IMG/VR virus record: IMGVR_UViG_3300021409_000095 | Location: 1 to 21,051 of that record | Reading direction: 5' to 3' (one strand) | From: a virus | DNA: 21,051 bases | In this document: positions 1 to 6,264 of the stretch, piece by piece | How positions within the stretch are numbered: the first letter of the stretch is position 1 | Layout of the letters: each line of letters begins with the position of its first letter | The notes under the pieces: model-generated | The model's database searches: none | The model's input: the letters and a program-made list of their open reading frames with translations, nothing else | What the model was told of the DNA's origin: nothing | Translations under genes and position numbers: made by a program

Positions 1-68
1 TCAGCACACCAAACAGGGGGGTCCCTTTTGGACGCCTATACGGGGTCCCGATTCAATGCTGATTGACA
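1..68 (-). mobile_element. Terminal end of an insertion sequence (IS21-like) inside terL
   Basis: Read on the minus strand, the phage terminase reading frame changes abruptly at about position 68 into DNA starting TGTCAATCAGCATTGAATCG. The segment holds two copies of GGGGTCCC (18-25 and 42-49, 24 bp apart). A TG-starting end with repeated internal motifs resembles the multiple terminal repeats of IS21-family elements, and similar ends are familiar to me from alphaproteobacterial genomes. The rest of the element, including any transposase, lies outside the window. The disrupted terminase and the internal repeats are seen directly; the family name is an inference. Confidence 0.55.
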
Positions 69-1599
69 GCAGGCCGCGCCGGATCTTGCGGCCGCCCTCG
101 GTGATGTCGACCCAGGACGGGCCGTCCACCGGGCTTGCCCGGTCGAAGCCGCCGCGGCCCTTCACCGCCATCACCCGGTCCCGGCCCTGCCGCCGGGCCC
201 AGGCATAGACCGCCTGCGTGGTAAGGCCGTCGCCGGTGTCGACCGCCAGCCGAGCCAGCCCCATGCGCCGGCCCGAAGCATGCGGCCAGGTCCGGTCGAG
301 GAGCGCGGTCAGCGCCGCCCAGACCTCGGCCCCGGCGGTGTCGCCCTCCAGCACGATGTGGTCCACGAGCCAGGACTGCAGCCCGCGGCCCCAGCCCCAG
401 ACATCGACCTCGATCCGGTCGCGCTGGACATCGGCGCCGGCGGTCAGGAACAGCGCGCCCGCGGGCGCCGTGCCCAGCTCCCAGCGCTCGCGCCGCTCGT
501 AGAGCCGCTCCCAGTCCGGCGCCTCGCCGCTCTCCTGCCAGACCTCGCCCAGAATGGTGTTCTTCACGGTCTTCAGCGCCGCGTCGTTGCCCTGCGCCGC
601 CTCCCAGGCCCGGGCGATGCGCGGCCAGGACAGCATCCCCAGCGGCGAATAGAGGCCAGAGATGTGGTAGCCGACCGTGCCCGCCTCGGCCGCGGCTGCC
701 GCCACATCGGGGGGCGCCGTGGCGATCCAGCGCGCGCCGTTCGCCTCGGCCATGAACCAGGGCTTGTGCCGCTCCTCGATCGGCCGCTCGCAGCCCTCGC
801 AGTGATATCGCGCCTCGGCCGGGCGGCCCTTCGGCCAGCGCAGCCGCTCGAACTGGAGCCATTGCAGATGCCCGCAGTGCGGACATGGGACATGATAGCG
901 GCGCTGATCGGAGGCCTCGAACTCCCGCTCGATCCGGCTCGCGCCCCGCACCGTCGGGGTGGAAACGACGAAGATCTTCGCCCGGTGGCCGAAGGAGATG
1001 GTCCGCGCCTCGGCCAGCCCCACAGGATCGCCCTCGCCGTCGACATCGCCCGGGTAGCCGTCGACCTCGTCGAGGAACAGCCAGCGCACCGGCATGGAGC
1101 GCAGGCCGACCGCGCTGTTCGCCCCGGTCAGCACGAACTGCCCGCCGGGAAAGCGCTTCGCCAGAAGCGTGTTGCCGGAGTCCCGCGACCGCGCCGGCGC
1201 GACCAGCGCCCGCAGCGCCGAGCTGTCCTCGATCAGCGGCTCGATCCGCTGCTGCGACAGCCGCTTCGCGAGGTCCGTGGTCGGCTGCACGGCGAGGAAC
1301 GGGCCCGGCGCCCGGTGCATCACATAGCCGATCCAGTTGTTGCCGGCCTCGGTGGCGCCCACCTGCGCGGCCTTCATGAACACCACCCGCCGCGCCGGAT
1401 GCATGGGCGACAGCGCATCCATGATCTCCCGCAGGTACGGGGTCCGCGCCGTCCGGTATGGCCCCGCCTCCGAGGCGCCGCGCGAGGACAGGATCCGGTG
1501 CCGATCCGCCCAGCGGCTCACCGTCTGCGCCGGGTCCGGGGCGAGCCCCCCGAGCCAGGCCGCCCGGATCGCGTCGGACCCCTCAAACTCCTCCGCCAT
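1..1599 (-). CDS. Phage terminase large subunit (GpA family), C-terminus lost to IS insertion
   Basis: This is the ATPase-nuclease motor that packages phage DNA into procapsids. From the ATG at 1599 (MAEEFEGSD) the visible motifs are a Walker-A-like KAAQVGATE (residues 76-84), Walker B WLFLDEVDGYP (173-183), VVSTPT coupling motif (211-216), a zinc-finger pair CPHC/CEGC (239-270), and the start of the nuclease domain (GADVQRDRIEVDVWGWG, then AVDTGDG). The frame is open further upstream to 1818, but that stretch is low-complexity Gly/Ala/Arg and overlaps the holin-like gene, so 1599 is preferred. GpA-type proteins normally continue well beyond the KIRRGLL motif with a second half of the nuclease and an RNEALDC-type segment. 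Here, after KIRRGLL, 20 or so residues encoded by IS-end DNA precede a TGA. The gene is therefore 3'-truncated and probably non-functional. It lies 8 nt after the holin-like gene. Confidence 0.9.
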   Translation of the reverse strand: MAEEFEGSDAIRAAWLGGLAPDPAQTVSRWADRHRILSSRGASEAGPYRTARTPYLREIMDALSPMHPARRVVFMKAAQVGATEAGNNWIGYVMHRAPGPFLAVQPTTDLAKRLSQQRIEPLIEDSSALRALVAPARSRDSGNTLLAKRFPGGQFVLTGANSAVGLRSMPVRWLFLDEVDGYPGDVDGEGDPVGLAEARTISFGHRAKIFVVSTPTVRGASRIEREFEASDQRRYHVPCPHCGHLQWLQFERLRWPKGRPAEARYHCEGCERPIEERHKPWFMAEANGARWIATAPPDVAAAAAEAGTVGYHISGLYSPLGMLSWPRIARAWEAAQGNDAALKTVKNTILGEVWQESGEAPDWERLYERRERWELGTAPAGALFLTAGADVQRDRIEVDVWGWGRGLQSWLVDHIVLEGDTAGAEVWAALTALLDRTWPHASGRRMGLARLAVDTGDGLTTQAVYAWARRQGRDRVMAVKGRGGFDRASPVDGPSWVDITEGGRKIRRGLLSISIESGPRIGVQKGPPCLVC

Positions 1600-1607
1600 G
1601 GCTGCGG

Positions 1608-1811
1608 TCAGCGCCCGCCCTGATCGACCAGTCGGCCGAGGATCCCCAGCATCAGCACCGCCCCCGTGACCGCGCTCGCCACCCAATCCGGCACCCGCGC
1701 CGCCAGATCCGGCGGCAGCGCCGTCCAGGCCGCCTGCACCGCCAGCGCCGCCGCCATCGCCTGCACCGAGTACCAGCGCAGCGCCCCGCGCGCGCCCTCC
1801 ACCATCCGCAT
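1608..1811 (-). CDS. Small holin-like two-helix membrane protein (DUF7940-like)
   Basis: A 67-residue protein starting MRMVEGARG. It has two hydrophobic stretches, around residues 16-32 (VQAMAAALAVQAAWTAL) and 41-60 (PDWVASAVTGAVLMLGILGR), and ends with a charged tail (LVDQGGR). A strong ribosome site (AAGGAGGG) ends about 8 nt before the ATG at 1811. The ATG at 1818 would be too close to it, so 1811 is the start. It sits between the small and large terminase genes, where Rhodobacteraceae prophages often carry a small membrane protein. A holin role is plausible from size, topology and position, but nothing in the sequence proves lysis function. Confidence 0.7.
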   Translation of the reverse strand: MRMVEGARGALRWYSVQAMAAALAVQAAWTALPPDLAARVPDWVASAVTGAVLMLGILGRLVDQGGR

Positions 1812-1828
1812 GGCGCATCCCTCCTTCG

Positions 1829-2380
1829 CTATCGCAACTCGACCTTCACCTCGGCCAGCTCGGCGAGGTGCGCGCGCAGATACCGGTCCAGCACCTGCTC
1901 CATGGCATGCGGATCGACCCCGAGCTCCGCGGCCATGTTCGCCGCCACCCGCGCCGGCCAGGCGATCCAGGCATCCCGCTCGCGCCGGGCGAGGCTGAAC
2001 ACCAACTCCGTCGCCCGCGCCCGGTCCACGAGCTCGCCCTTCATCCTGCCCAGGCGCACCCGTTGGGTCTGCGCCTTCAGCACCTCGTTCGCCATGCGCG
2101 CGCGCAGGAACGAGACCTCGCCGCCGCCGCCCCCCGGCGCCTCGGCCGCCGCCTCCTCCACCGCCTCCAGCGCCGCCCGCGGCACCGGCCGCGGCGGGGG
2201 CGGTGCCGGCGCCGGCCGCTGCAGGGCCGGGTCCGTCTGCAGCGCCCAGGCCGCGTCCGCCTTCACCGGGTCGATGGTGCCGTCCGGCTCCAGCCCGATC
2301 CGGCCCGAGGCCAGCGCCTTGCGCACCGCGCTCTCCGCACATCCCCGGTGCCGCGCGTAAGCCCTCCGCGAAAGCCCCAT
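1829..2380 (-). CDS. Phage terminase small subunit (Nu1-like DNA packaging protein)
   Basis: A 183-residue protein with an N-terminal helix-turn-helix (residues 1-30, MGLSRRAYARHRGCAESAVRKAL) typical of Nu1-like small terminases that recognise the packaging site. A proline/alanine-rich linker follows, with a GGGGG stretch (about 82-86). The C-terminal region is predicted helical (ARMANEVLKAQTQRVRLGRMKGELVDRARATELVFSLARRERDAWIAWPARVAANMAAELG), and its RMKGELVD..R segment is characteristic of these proteins. It precedes the holin-like and large terminase genes on the same strand, as in lambda-like packaging modules. The ATG at 2380 has only a weak GGCGGGTGG-type ribosome site. Family assignment rests on the motif pattern and position. 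Confidence 0.85.
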   Translation of the reverse strand: MGLSRRAYARHRGCAESAVRKALASGRIGLEPDGTIDPVKADAAWALQTDPALQRPAPAPPPPRPVPRAALEAVEEAAAEAPGGGGGEVSFLRARMANEVLKAQTQRVRLGRMKGELVDRARATELVFSLARRERDAWIAWPARVAANMAAELGVDPHAMEQVLDRYLRAHLAELAEVKVELR

Positions 2381-2422
2381 CCACCCGCCGCCCAGCCCTG
2401 CCGCGGTGCGACTAGAGCATTG

Positions 2423-2438
2423 TAATAATTCGATATTA
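2423..2438. promoter_or_regulatory. AT-rich palindrome in the divergent terS / small-gene interval
   Basis: TAATA-N6-TATTA is a perfect 5-bp inverted repeat with a 6-nt spacer, inside the only clearly AT-rich patch of the 157-nt gap between the leftward small terminase and the rightward small gene at 2538. TATTAT (2434-2439) could serve as a -10 for the rightward gene and TAATAT for the leftward one. The 5-6-5 geometry equals that of the phage repressor sites near 13,400, but the arm sequence differs. Operator and promoter roles are inferred. Confidence 0.35.
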
Positions 2439-2537
2439 TGCCGGTTCTGCTTGCTGGAACACGACTATCCTGCGATGATGTCCGTGAAGGGAGAGGCACC
2501 CCCGCCACCCCCCGGACCCGCCCGAAAGGCCCCCGCC

Positions 2538-2756
2538 ATGACCATGCCCAGCACCACCGCCGAACTGATCGCCGCCGCCGCCGAGGCCCTCGTCGCGCGC
2601 GACATGCTCCGGCTCGAGGACCTCCTTCACCACGCCCGCACCTGGCTGCAGCCCGAGGCCGAGGCCGCCGCGCAGGATCTCATGCTCCGCGCCATGATCG
2701 AGGCCGCGTGCCTCCTCGAAGGCGAGCCCAGCGACCTCGAGGCCGAACTCGCCTGA
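2538..2756 (+). CDS. Small acidic helical phage protein, unknown function
   Basis: A 72-residue product starting MTMPSTTAELIAAAAEALV. It is almost entirely predicted helical and acidic at its end (ACLLEGEPSDLEAELA), with a strong C/G preference in third codon positions, as in neighbouring phage genes. The frame is open back to 2406, but that part has poor coding character, so the ATG at 2538 is chosen; an ATG near 2475 is the alternative. It is divergent from the packaging genes and followed after 46 nt by another small gene on the same strand. I do not recognise a family. There are no membrane segments and no known motif. Confidence 0.6.
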   Translation: MTMPSTTAELIAAAAEALVARDMLRLEDLLHHARTWLQPEAEAAAQDLMLRAMIEAACLLEGEPSDLEAELA

Positions 2757-2802
2757 AACCCTCTGCCCCTGCTCCGGCCGGGGCCCCACACGGATCCCCG
2801 CG

Positions 2803-3006
2803 ATGACCTGGCGCCACTTCCTGATCACCGATCCCGTAGACGACGAGCGCGTCCTCACCCTCACCCCCGCCGAACTCGACGAGTTCTACACCCCCGACGA
2901 GCTCGCCCGCATGGCCGACGGCGCCGCCATCTTCAAACACGGCGCCCTCCACGTCGACATGCACGCCGCGGCGCGCAGGGTCACCGAGGAGGAGCTGATG
3001 GGGTGA
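2803..3006 (+). CDS. Small phage protein, unknown function
   Basis: A 67-residue product (MTWRHFLITDPVDDERVLTL, then PAELDEFYTPDELARMADG). It is acidic and has strongly GC-biased third positions. The central LTPAELDEFYTPDELARMADG looks like a short helical hairpin. It probably shares a transcript with the gene at 2538 and ends at the left boundary of the cargo cassette. I cannot assign a family. Its reality rests on codon bias and the compact arrangement; a weak purine-rich stretch precedes the ATG. Confidence 0.6.
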   Translation: MTWRHFLITDPVDDERVLTLTPAELDEFYTPDELARMADGAAIFKHGALHVDMHAAARRVTEEELMG

Positions 3007-3090
3007 CTTTGCAGCTCCGCCCTTGCTTCGCTGCAGCCGGTCGAGCATTCATGAGCCTTGGATGGCTTCGCTGTCGGCTTCGAGCCCATC

Positions 3091-3167
3091 AGCGACATTC
3101 AGGCAGGCCGCAGCATGGGAGGTGCCTTCGCGGGTGCAGCATCGTGTTTGGCCCAAAGCGGACATTC
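3091..3167 (+). repeat. Left flank motif pair of the cargo cassette (degenerate repeat)
   Basis: AGCGACATTC at 3091 and AGCGGACATTC at 3157, 66 bp apart, lie in the gene-free DNA left of the Crp-family gene. A second pair with the same spacing but opposite orientation lies at 5350-5428, beyond the acylase gene. The DNA between the two motifs aligns poorly apart from a GCAGCAT, so this is a degenerate repeat. The rest of 3007-3238 contains no convincing gene. Confidence 0.4.
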
Positions 3168-3211
3168 AAGGCCTCTCCGGCGAGGGGGCACCTCGAGCGG
3201 GCAAGAGCGGC

Positions 3212-3232
3212 CGGTTGATCCTAATTCAACCG
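3212..3232 (-). terminator. Hairpin just after the Crp-family gene
   Basis: CGGTTGA (3212-3218) and TCAACCG (3226-3232) form a perfect 7-bp stem with a 7-nt loop (TCCTAAT), starting 6 nt after the stop codon of the minus-strand Crp-family gene. There is no clean T-run afterwards, so it may be a weak terminator or an mRNA-stabilising hairpin. Confidence 0.45.
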
Positions 3233-3238
3233 ATCCGG

Positions 3239-3946
3239 TCAGTCTTCGTCATCACCATAAGCGAAGGCCGTGAGCCCTTCGGAGTCGAGCAGCCTGATCC
3301 GGTTGTATCCGCAGGCGATCCAGCCGGCCGCCTCGAACGCCGCCAGCTTGCGTCCGACGTGATGGCGCGAGAGGTTGGACATCTCGGCCAGTTGGCGGTG
3401 GGTGAGCCAGAAGCCCTCGGGGTGGTCCGTCTCCACTTCTCCGGCTCCCAGGACCCGGAACAGCACAGCCGCGAGGCGTCTGCCCGCATCCGGCGTCAGG
3501 AGGTCCCGCGCGATCCATGAGCCGAGGCGGTTTCCGATTTCGGCAAGCTGCCCCACCCGCACCGCGACATCGGCATCCGCCTGCATCATCGGCACGAGCC
3601 GGGTGCGCGACAGGTAGAGCAGCCCGGTGGGCTCCAAGGCCCGGTAGGTCAGCTCGCGCGGGCCGCCGTGAAGCACCGCCTTGATCCCGAACCACTCGCC
3701 TCGGCGGAAGACATGACCCAGAAGCGGGGACTGGCGTCGGTGCCCGCCCTCGACGCCGATCGAACCGGACACGATGCCATAGAGGCCATCGGACGCGTCG
3801 TCCCTGCGGAAAACGAAAGTTCCCGCCCGAACCTCGAGGGGGACGCCGTTCCTGATGAGCCGTCCCCGGAACGACGCCGGATGCTCGGACAGCCAGCCAC
3901 GGGCCGAGAATACGGCGTCGAGGTCGGTGATCTGACTGCGAGTCAT
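3239..3946 (-). CDS. Crp/Fnr-family transcriptional regulator
   Basis: About 235 residues. The N-terminal half is a cyclic-nucleotide-binding-type beta-barrel: RAGTFVFRRDDASDGLYGIVSGSIGVEG, then a GEWFGI turn. After a long helix (RVGQLAEIGNRLGSWIARDLL) comes a winged helix with recognition helix HRQLAEMSNLSRHHVGRKLAAFEAAGWI. The ligand pocket lacks the canonical Crp cAMP-binding Arg/Ser signature, and there is no N-terminal cysteine cluster as in FNR, so the signal is unknown. In-frame ATGs exist at 4012, 3961 and 3946. None has a convincing ribosome site; 3946 (MTRSQITDL) gives a protein of typical family length and keeps the intergenic promoter region free. The gene is divergent from the acylase at 4066, which suggests it controls that gene. 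Confidence 0.85.
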   Translation of the reverse strand: MTRSQITDLDAVFSARGWLSEHPASFRGRLIRNGVPLEVRAGTFVFRRDDASDGLYGIVSGSIGVEGGHRRQSPLLGHVFRRGEWFGIKAVLHGGPRELTYRALEPTGLLYLSRTRLVPMMQADADVAVRVGQLAEIGNRLGSWIARDLLTPDAGRRLAAVLFRVLGAGEVETDHPEGFWLTHRQLAEMSNLSRHHVGRKLAAFEAAGWIACGYNRIRLLDSEGLTAFAYGDDED

Positions 3947-4065
3947 GTTCTGCCCGGGCATCGGTCTTCGGTAGACGATCAATTGTGCCGAGATTGTCAC
4001 TTCGCGCAACATCGGTCGGTCCGGACGGTGTCAGATGCGCGCGTGGACCAACTGGAGCGAGACAC

Positions 4066-5127
4066 ATGAAACGGACCTTGAAGATCGGCATCAGCGCCGT
4101 GCTTTCGATGGCGATGGCGGCGCCCCACGTGGCCGATGCCTGTTCGCGCGCCGTCTATTTCGGCGAGGAAGGCCAGACCGTCACCGGCCGCACGATGGAC
4201 TGGATGGTGTCGGACATCGATACCAACATGTGGCTCTACCCGCGTGGGCTCGAGCGCAACAGCAACACCGCGACCCCGCTCGTCTGGACGTCGAAATACG
4301 GCAGCGTCGTGACCACCATCTTCGAGGGCGTGTCGGCGGACGGCATGAACGAGGCGGGGCTCGTCGCCAACATGCTCTATCTCGCCGAATCCGAGTATCC
4401 GCCACAGGCGGCCGACGATGCCCGCCCCACGCTGCCGATCTCGGCCTGGGCGCAATACGTGCTCGACAACTACGCGACCGTGGCAGAAGCAGTCGAGGCA
4501 TTGCGCAAGGAGGAGTTCCGAATGGTCACGGTCAATGCCCCAACGGGCGAGGCCGGGACCGTGCACCTGTCGATCTCGGATGCCTCGGGCGATTCCGCGA
4601 TCTTCCAGTACATCGGCGGCAAGCTGGTCATCTACCACAGCCGCGACTACCAGATCATGACCAACTCGCCCACATACGACCAGCAGCTTGCGCTGGCGGC
4701 CTACTGGAAGACCATCGGCGGGTCGGTCATGCTTCCGGGTACGAACCGGGCCTCGGACCGTTTCGTCCGCATGTCCTATTACATCAACGAGGCCACCCAG
4801 ACGGGCGATCCGCGGCGCGCGGTGGCGACCGTGTTCAGCGTGATGCGCAATGTCAGCGTGCCCATTGGCATCAAGATTCCGGGCCAGCCCAACATCGCCG
4901 ACACGCTCTGGCTGACGGTCTCGGACCAGAAGAACAGGGTCTACTATTTTCAGGACACCAACAGCCCGAGCATCATCTGGACGAACCTCGCCAGGCTCGA
5001 CTTCAGCGAGGGGTCCGGGCCCCGCAAGCTGCAGCTCGACGGCAACCCCGATCTCGCAGGGGACCAGACCGCGAACTATCAGCCGGCCGAGCTCTTCAAG
5101 TTCATGTCGCCGGACAACCCGCACTGA
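4066..5127 (+). CDS. Secreted linear amide C-N hydrolase (choloylglycine hydrolase / penicillin V acylase family)
   Basis: A 353-residue Ntn hydrolase. Residues 1-25 form a signal peptide (MKRTLKIGISAVLSMAMAA, ending ADA). Cleavage after ADA exposes Cys26, which would be the N-terminal nucleophile of this family. Counting Cys26 as 1, Arg17 and Asp20 (GRTMDW) match the conserved catalytic Arg and Asp. ADGMNEAGL and MTNSPTYDQQL are further family motifs, and a later Arg (NRASDRF) may be the conserved second arginine. A GGAGCGA ribosome site supports the ATG at 4066. Family members hydrolyse conjugated bile salts, penicillin V or, for some Gram-negative enzymes, N-acyl-homoserine lactones; the substrate here cannot be read from sequence. 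The protein is predicted periplasmic or secreted. It is divergent from a Crp-family regulator and sits as non-phage cargo in the late region of the prophage. Confidence 0.9.
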   Translation: MKRTLKIGISAVLSMAMAAPHVADACSRAVYFGEEGQTVTGRTMDWMVSDIDTNMWLYPRGLERNSNTATPLVWTSKYGSVVTTIFEGVSADGMNEAGLVANMLYLAESEYPPQAADDARPTLPISAWAQYVLDNYATVAEAVEALRKEEFRMVTVNAPTGEAGTVHLSISDASGDSAIFQYIGGKLVIYHSRDYQIMTNSPTYDQQLALAAYWKTIGGSVMLPGTNRASDRFVRMSYYINEATQTGDPRRAVATVFSVMRNVSVPIGIKIPGQPNIADTLWLTVSDQKNRVYYFQDTNSPSIIWTNLARLDFSEGSGPRKLQLDGNPDLAGDQTANYQPAELFKFMSPDNPH

Positions 5128-5281
5128 GGCTCTGGAGCGTCACCGGTCTGCGCCAAACTTCCGCTCCACTCCGGGTACCAACGGCGCAGCCCGGGGCGAG
5201 GCATTTCGCTCTTGTCGCTGTCCTTCCCCACGAACTGATCCGATCCACCCAAACAATGACCTGGTGGAAAGAAGTTCACCC

Positions 5282-5446
5282 ATGAAGCATGCCGGCCTTC
5301 TCGCATCCGCCCTCAGCCTGACGCTGGCGCTTCCGTCCTTCGCGCAGTCGCGAACTTCCGCTTTCCGGCCTCCAGGTCGGTCATGCTGCCACCGCCAAGG
5401 GTCATGGATGGGCGCGGCGAACGTCCGCAAGGTCCCGCAAAGCTGA
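5282..5446 (+). pseudogene. Orphan signal-peptide remnant of a secreted protein
   Basis: The ATG at 5282 starts a textbook signal peptide (MKHAGLLASALSLTLALPSF, then AQ). The reading then turns into a short Arg/Ser/Pro-rich tail and stops at 5446, giving 54 residues. The change coincides with the flanking repeat motif that begins at 5350. The likeliest reading is a second secreted-protein gene of the cassette whose mature part was deleted at the cassette boundary. A genuine small secreted peptide is less likely. A GGAAAGAAG stretch precedes the ATG. Confidence 0.45.
5350..5428 (-). repeat. Right flank motif pair of the cargo cassette (degenerate repeat, inverted)
   Basis: On the minus strand, GCGGACGTTCGC (5428-5417) and AGCGGAAGTTCGC (5362-5350) repeat the motif pair seen at 3091-3167 with almost the same spacing and inverted orientation. 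The segment 5447-5544 holds no recognisable gene. Confidence 0.4.
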
Positions 5447-5544
5447 CGCCCAGTTCTCCTTCCGTGGTGCCGGGGGCGACAAAAGGGCTGTTCCGATTCG
5501 AGGCAGCAGGCGCGTCGACGAGAGCCTCTCGGTAACCTTGCCTC

Positions 5545-6264
5545 CTATAGAAGCCCGGCGAGGTCCGCGGCGCTGAAGCACATGCCGGAACGCCGCGGCA
5601 TCCGCGATGCCGGACGCCGCTCCCGCTTCGGCGTCTCCGGAGCTTCCGCCGGCCTCGACCGGAACCGGTCATAGACCGCGGAGATTATCGCGCGGTTGTC
5701 CTGGGATCTGCCCGCCTCGTCCCAGAGCAGGTCGAACCACTCTGTGTAGAAGCCCGCGACCTCCGGGCAGACGTCGATGTCGAACTGCTCCGTCCGGAGG
5801 TTCTTGTTGAGGTTCATGGAGGATCGCATCACCGCGGCGCTGCGGGCGCCGGAGACGATGATGACCTTCGCGTGGACGGAGAGGCAGCGGAACGCCTCGA
5901 CCCCGAGGGCCTCGATCAGCGGGCCGGCGTATTTGGGCGACTTCTCGAAGGTGCCGCGGTCGAGGAGCATGCGGATGTCCGCGATCCGGCCCTCGATCCG
6001 GATCCCGGCGGCGCGGCGGACGTCGTAGAGGCCGGAGGTCCAGGTCGAGATGCGCACCGCGCAGCCGGGGCCCAGCTGGTCGACCATGTGCTCCATGGCG
6101 TCGATGGCCGAGAACTGGCCGGCGGTCAGGCCGGTGACGCGCACGCCCGGGGTGAGCGGGCCGATCACCTCGGCCGCGGTGTCGGTGCGGTTGACAACCC
6201 GCAGCGTCCGGCCGGTGGCGTAGCGCAGCGCCCGGGGGCGCTTGGAGGGGGGCGGCGGTTTCAT
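5545..6264 (-). CDS. Phospholipase-D-fold (HKD) nuclease-like protein
   Basis: A 239-residue protein whose centre contains one HxK-type catalytic segment, SVHAKVIIVSG, followed by SSMNLNKNLRTEQFDI. This is the usual order of the His-Lys and Asn/Asp-Glu elements in the PLD superfamily. One motif per chain implies an active homodimer, as in bacterial Nuc-type or BfiI-type endonucleases. The N-terminal part (LRVVNRTDTAAEVIGPLTPG) fits the start of a PLD-like domain. There is no signal peptide, so it should act in the cytoplasm. Its ATG (6264) overlaps the stop of the upstream ParB-methyltransferase as ATGA, so the two are translationally coupled. Possible roles are phage DNA processing, host DNA degradation or superinfection exclusion; none is proven. 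Confidence 0.8.
   Translation of the reverse strand: MKPPPPSKRPRALRYATGRTLRVVNRTDTAAEVIGPLTPGVRVTGLTAGQFSAIDAMEHMVDQLGPGCAVRISTWTSGLYDVRRAAGIRIEGRIADIRMLLDRGTFEKSPKYAGPLIEALGVEAFRCLSVHAKVIIVSGARSAAVMRSSMNLNKNLRTEQFDIDVCPEVAGFYTEWFDLLWDEAGRSQDNRAIISAVYDRFRSRPAEAPETPKRERRPASRMPRRSGMCFSAADLAGLL

Noticed and set aside
280-1623. Plus-strand 447-codon open frame across the terminase gene
   Set aside because: It is antisense to clear terminase motifs and has His/Pro/Arg-rich shadow composition caused by high GC.
3947-4065. Searched for a Crp or FNR box between the regulator and the acylase
   Set aside because: Only partial half-site matches (TTGTG, ATCAA) without a convincing palindrome were found.
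4066-4145. Acylase considered as a lipoprotein because Cys follows the signal peptide
   Set aside because: The residues before Cys26 (V-A-D-A) do not form a lipobox, while ADA fits signal peptidase I and the Cys is the family's catalytic nucleophile.
3997-5124. Minus-strand 375-codon frame across the acylase gene
   Set aside because: It is the antisense shadow of a protein with a signal peptide and recognisable catalytic motifs.
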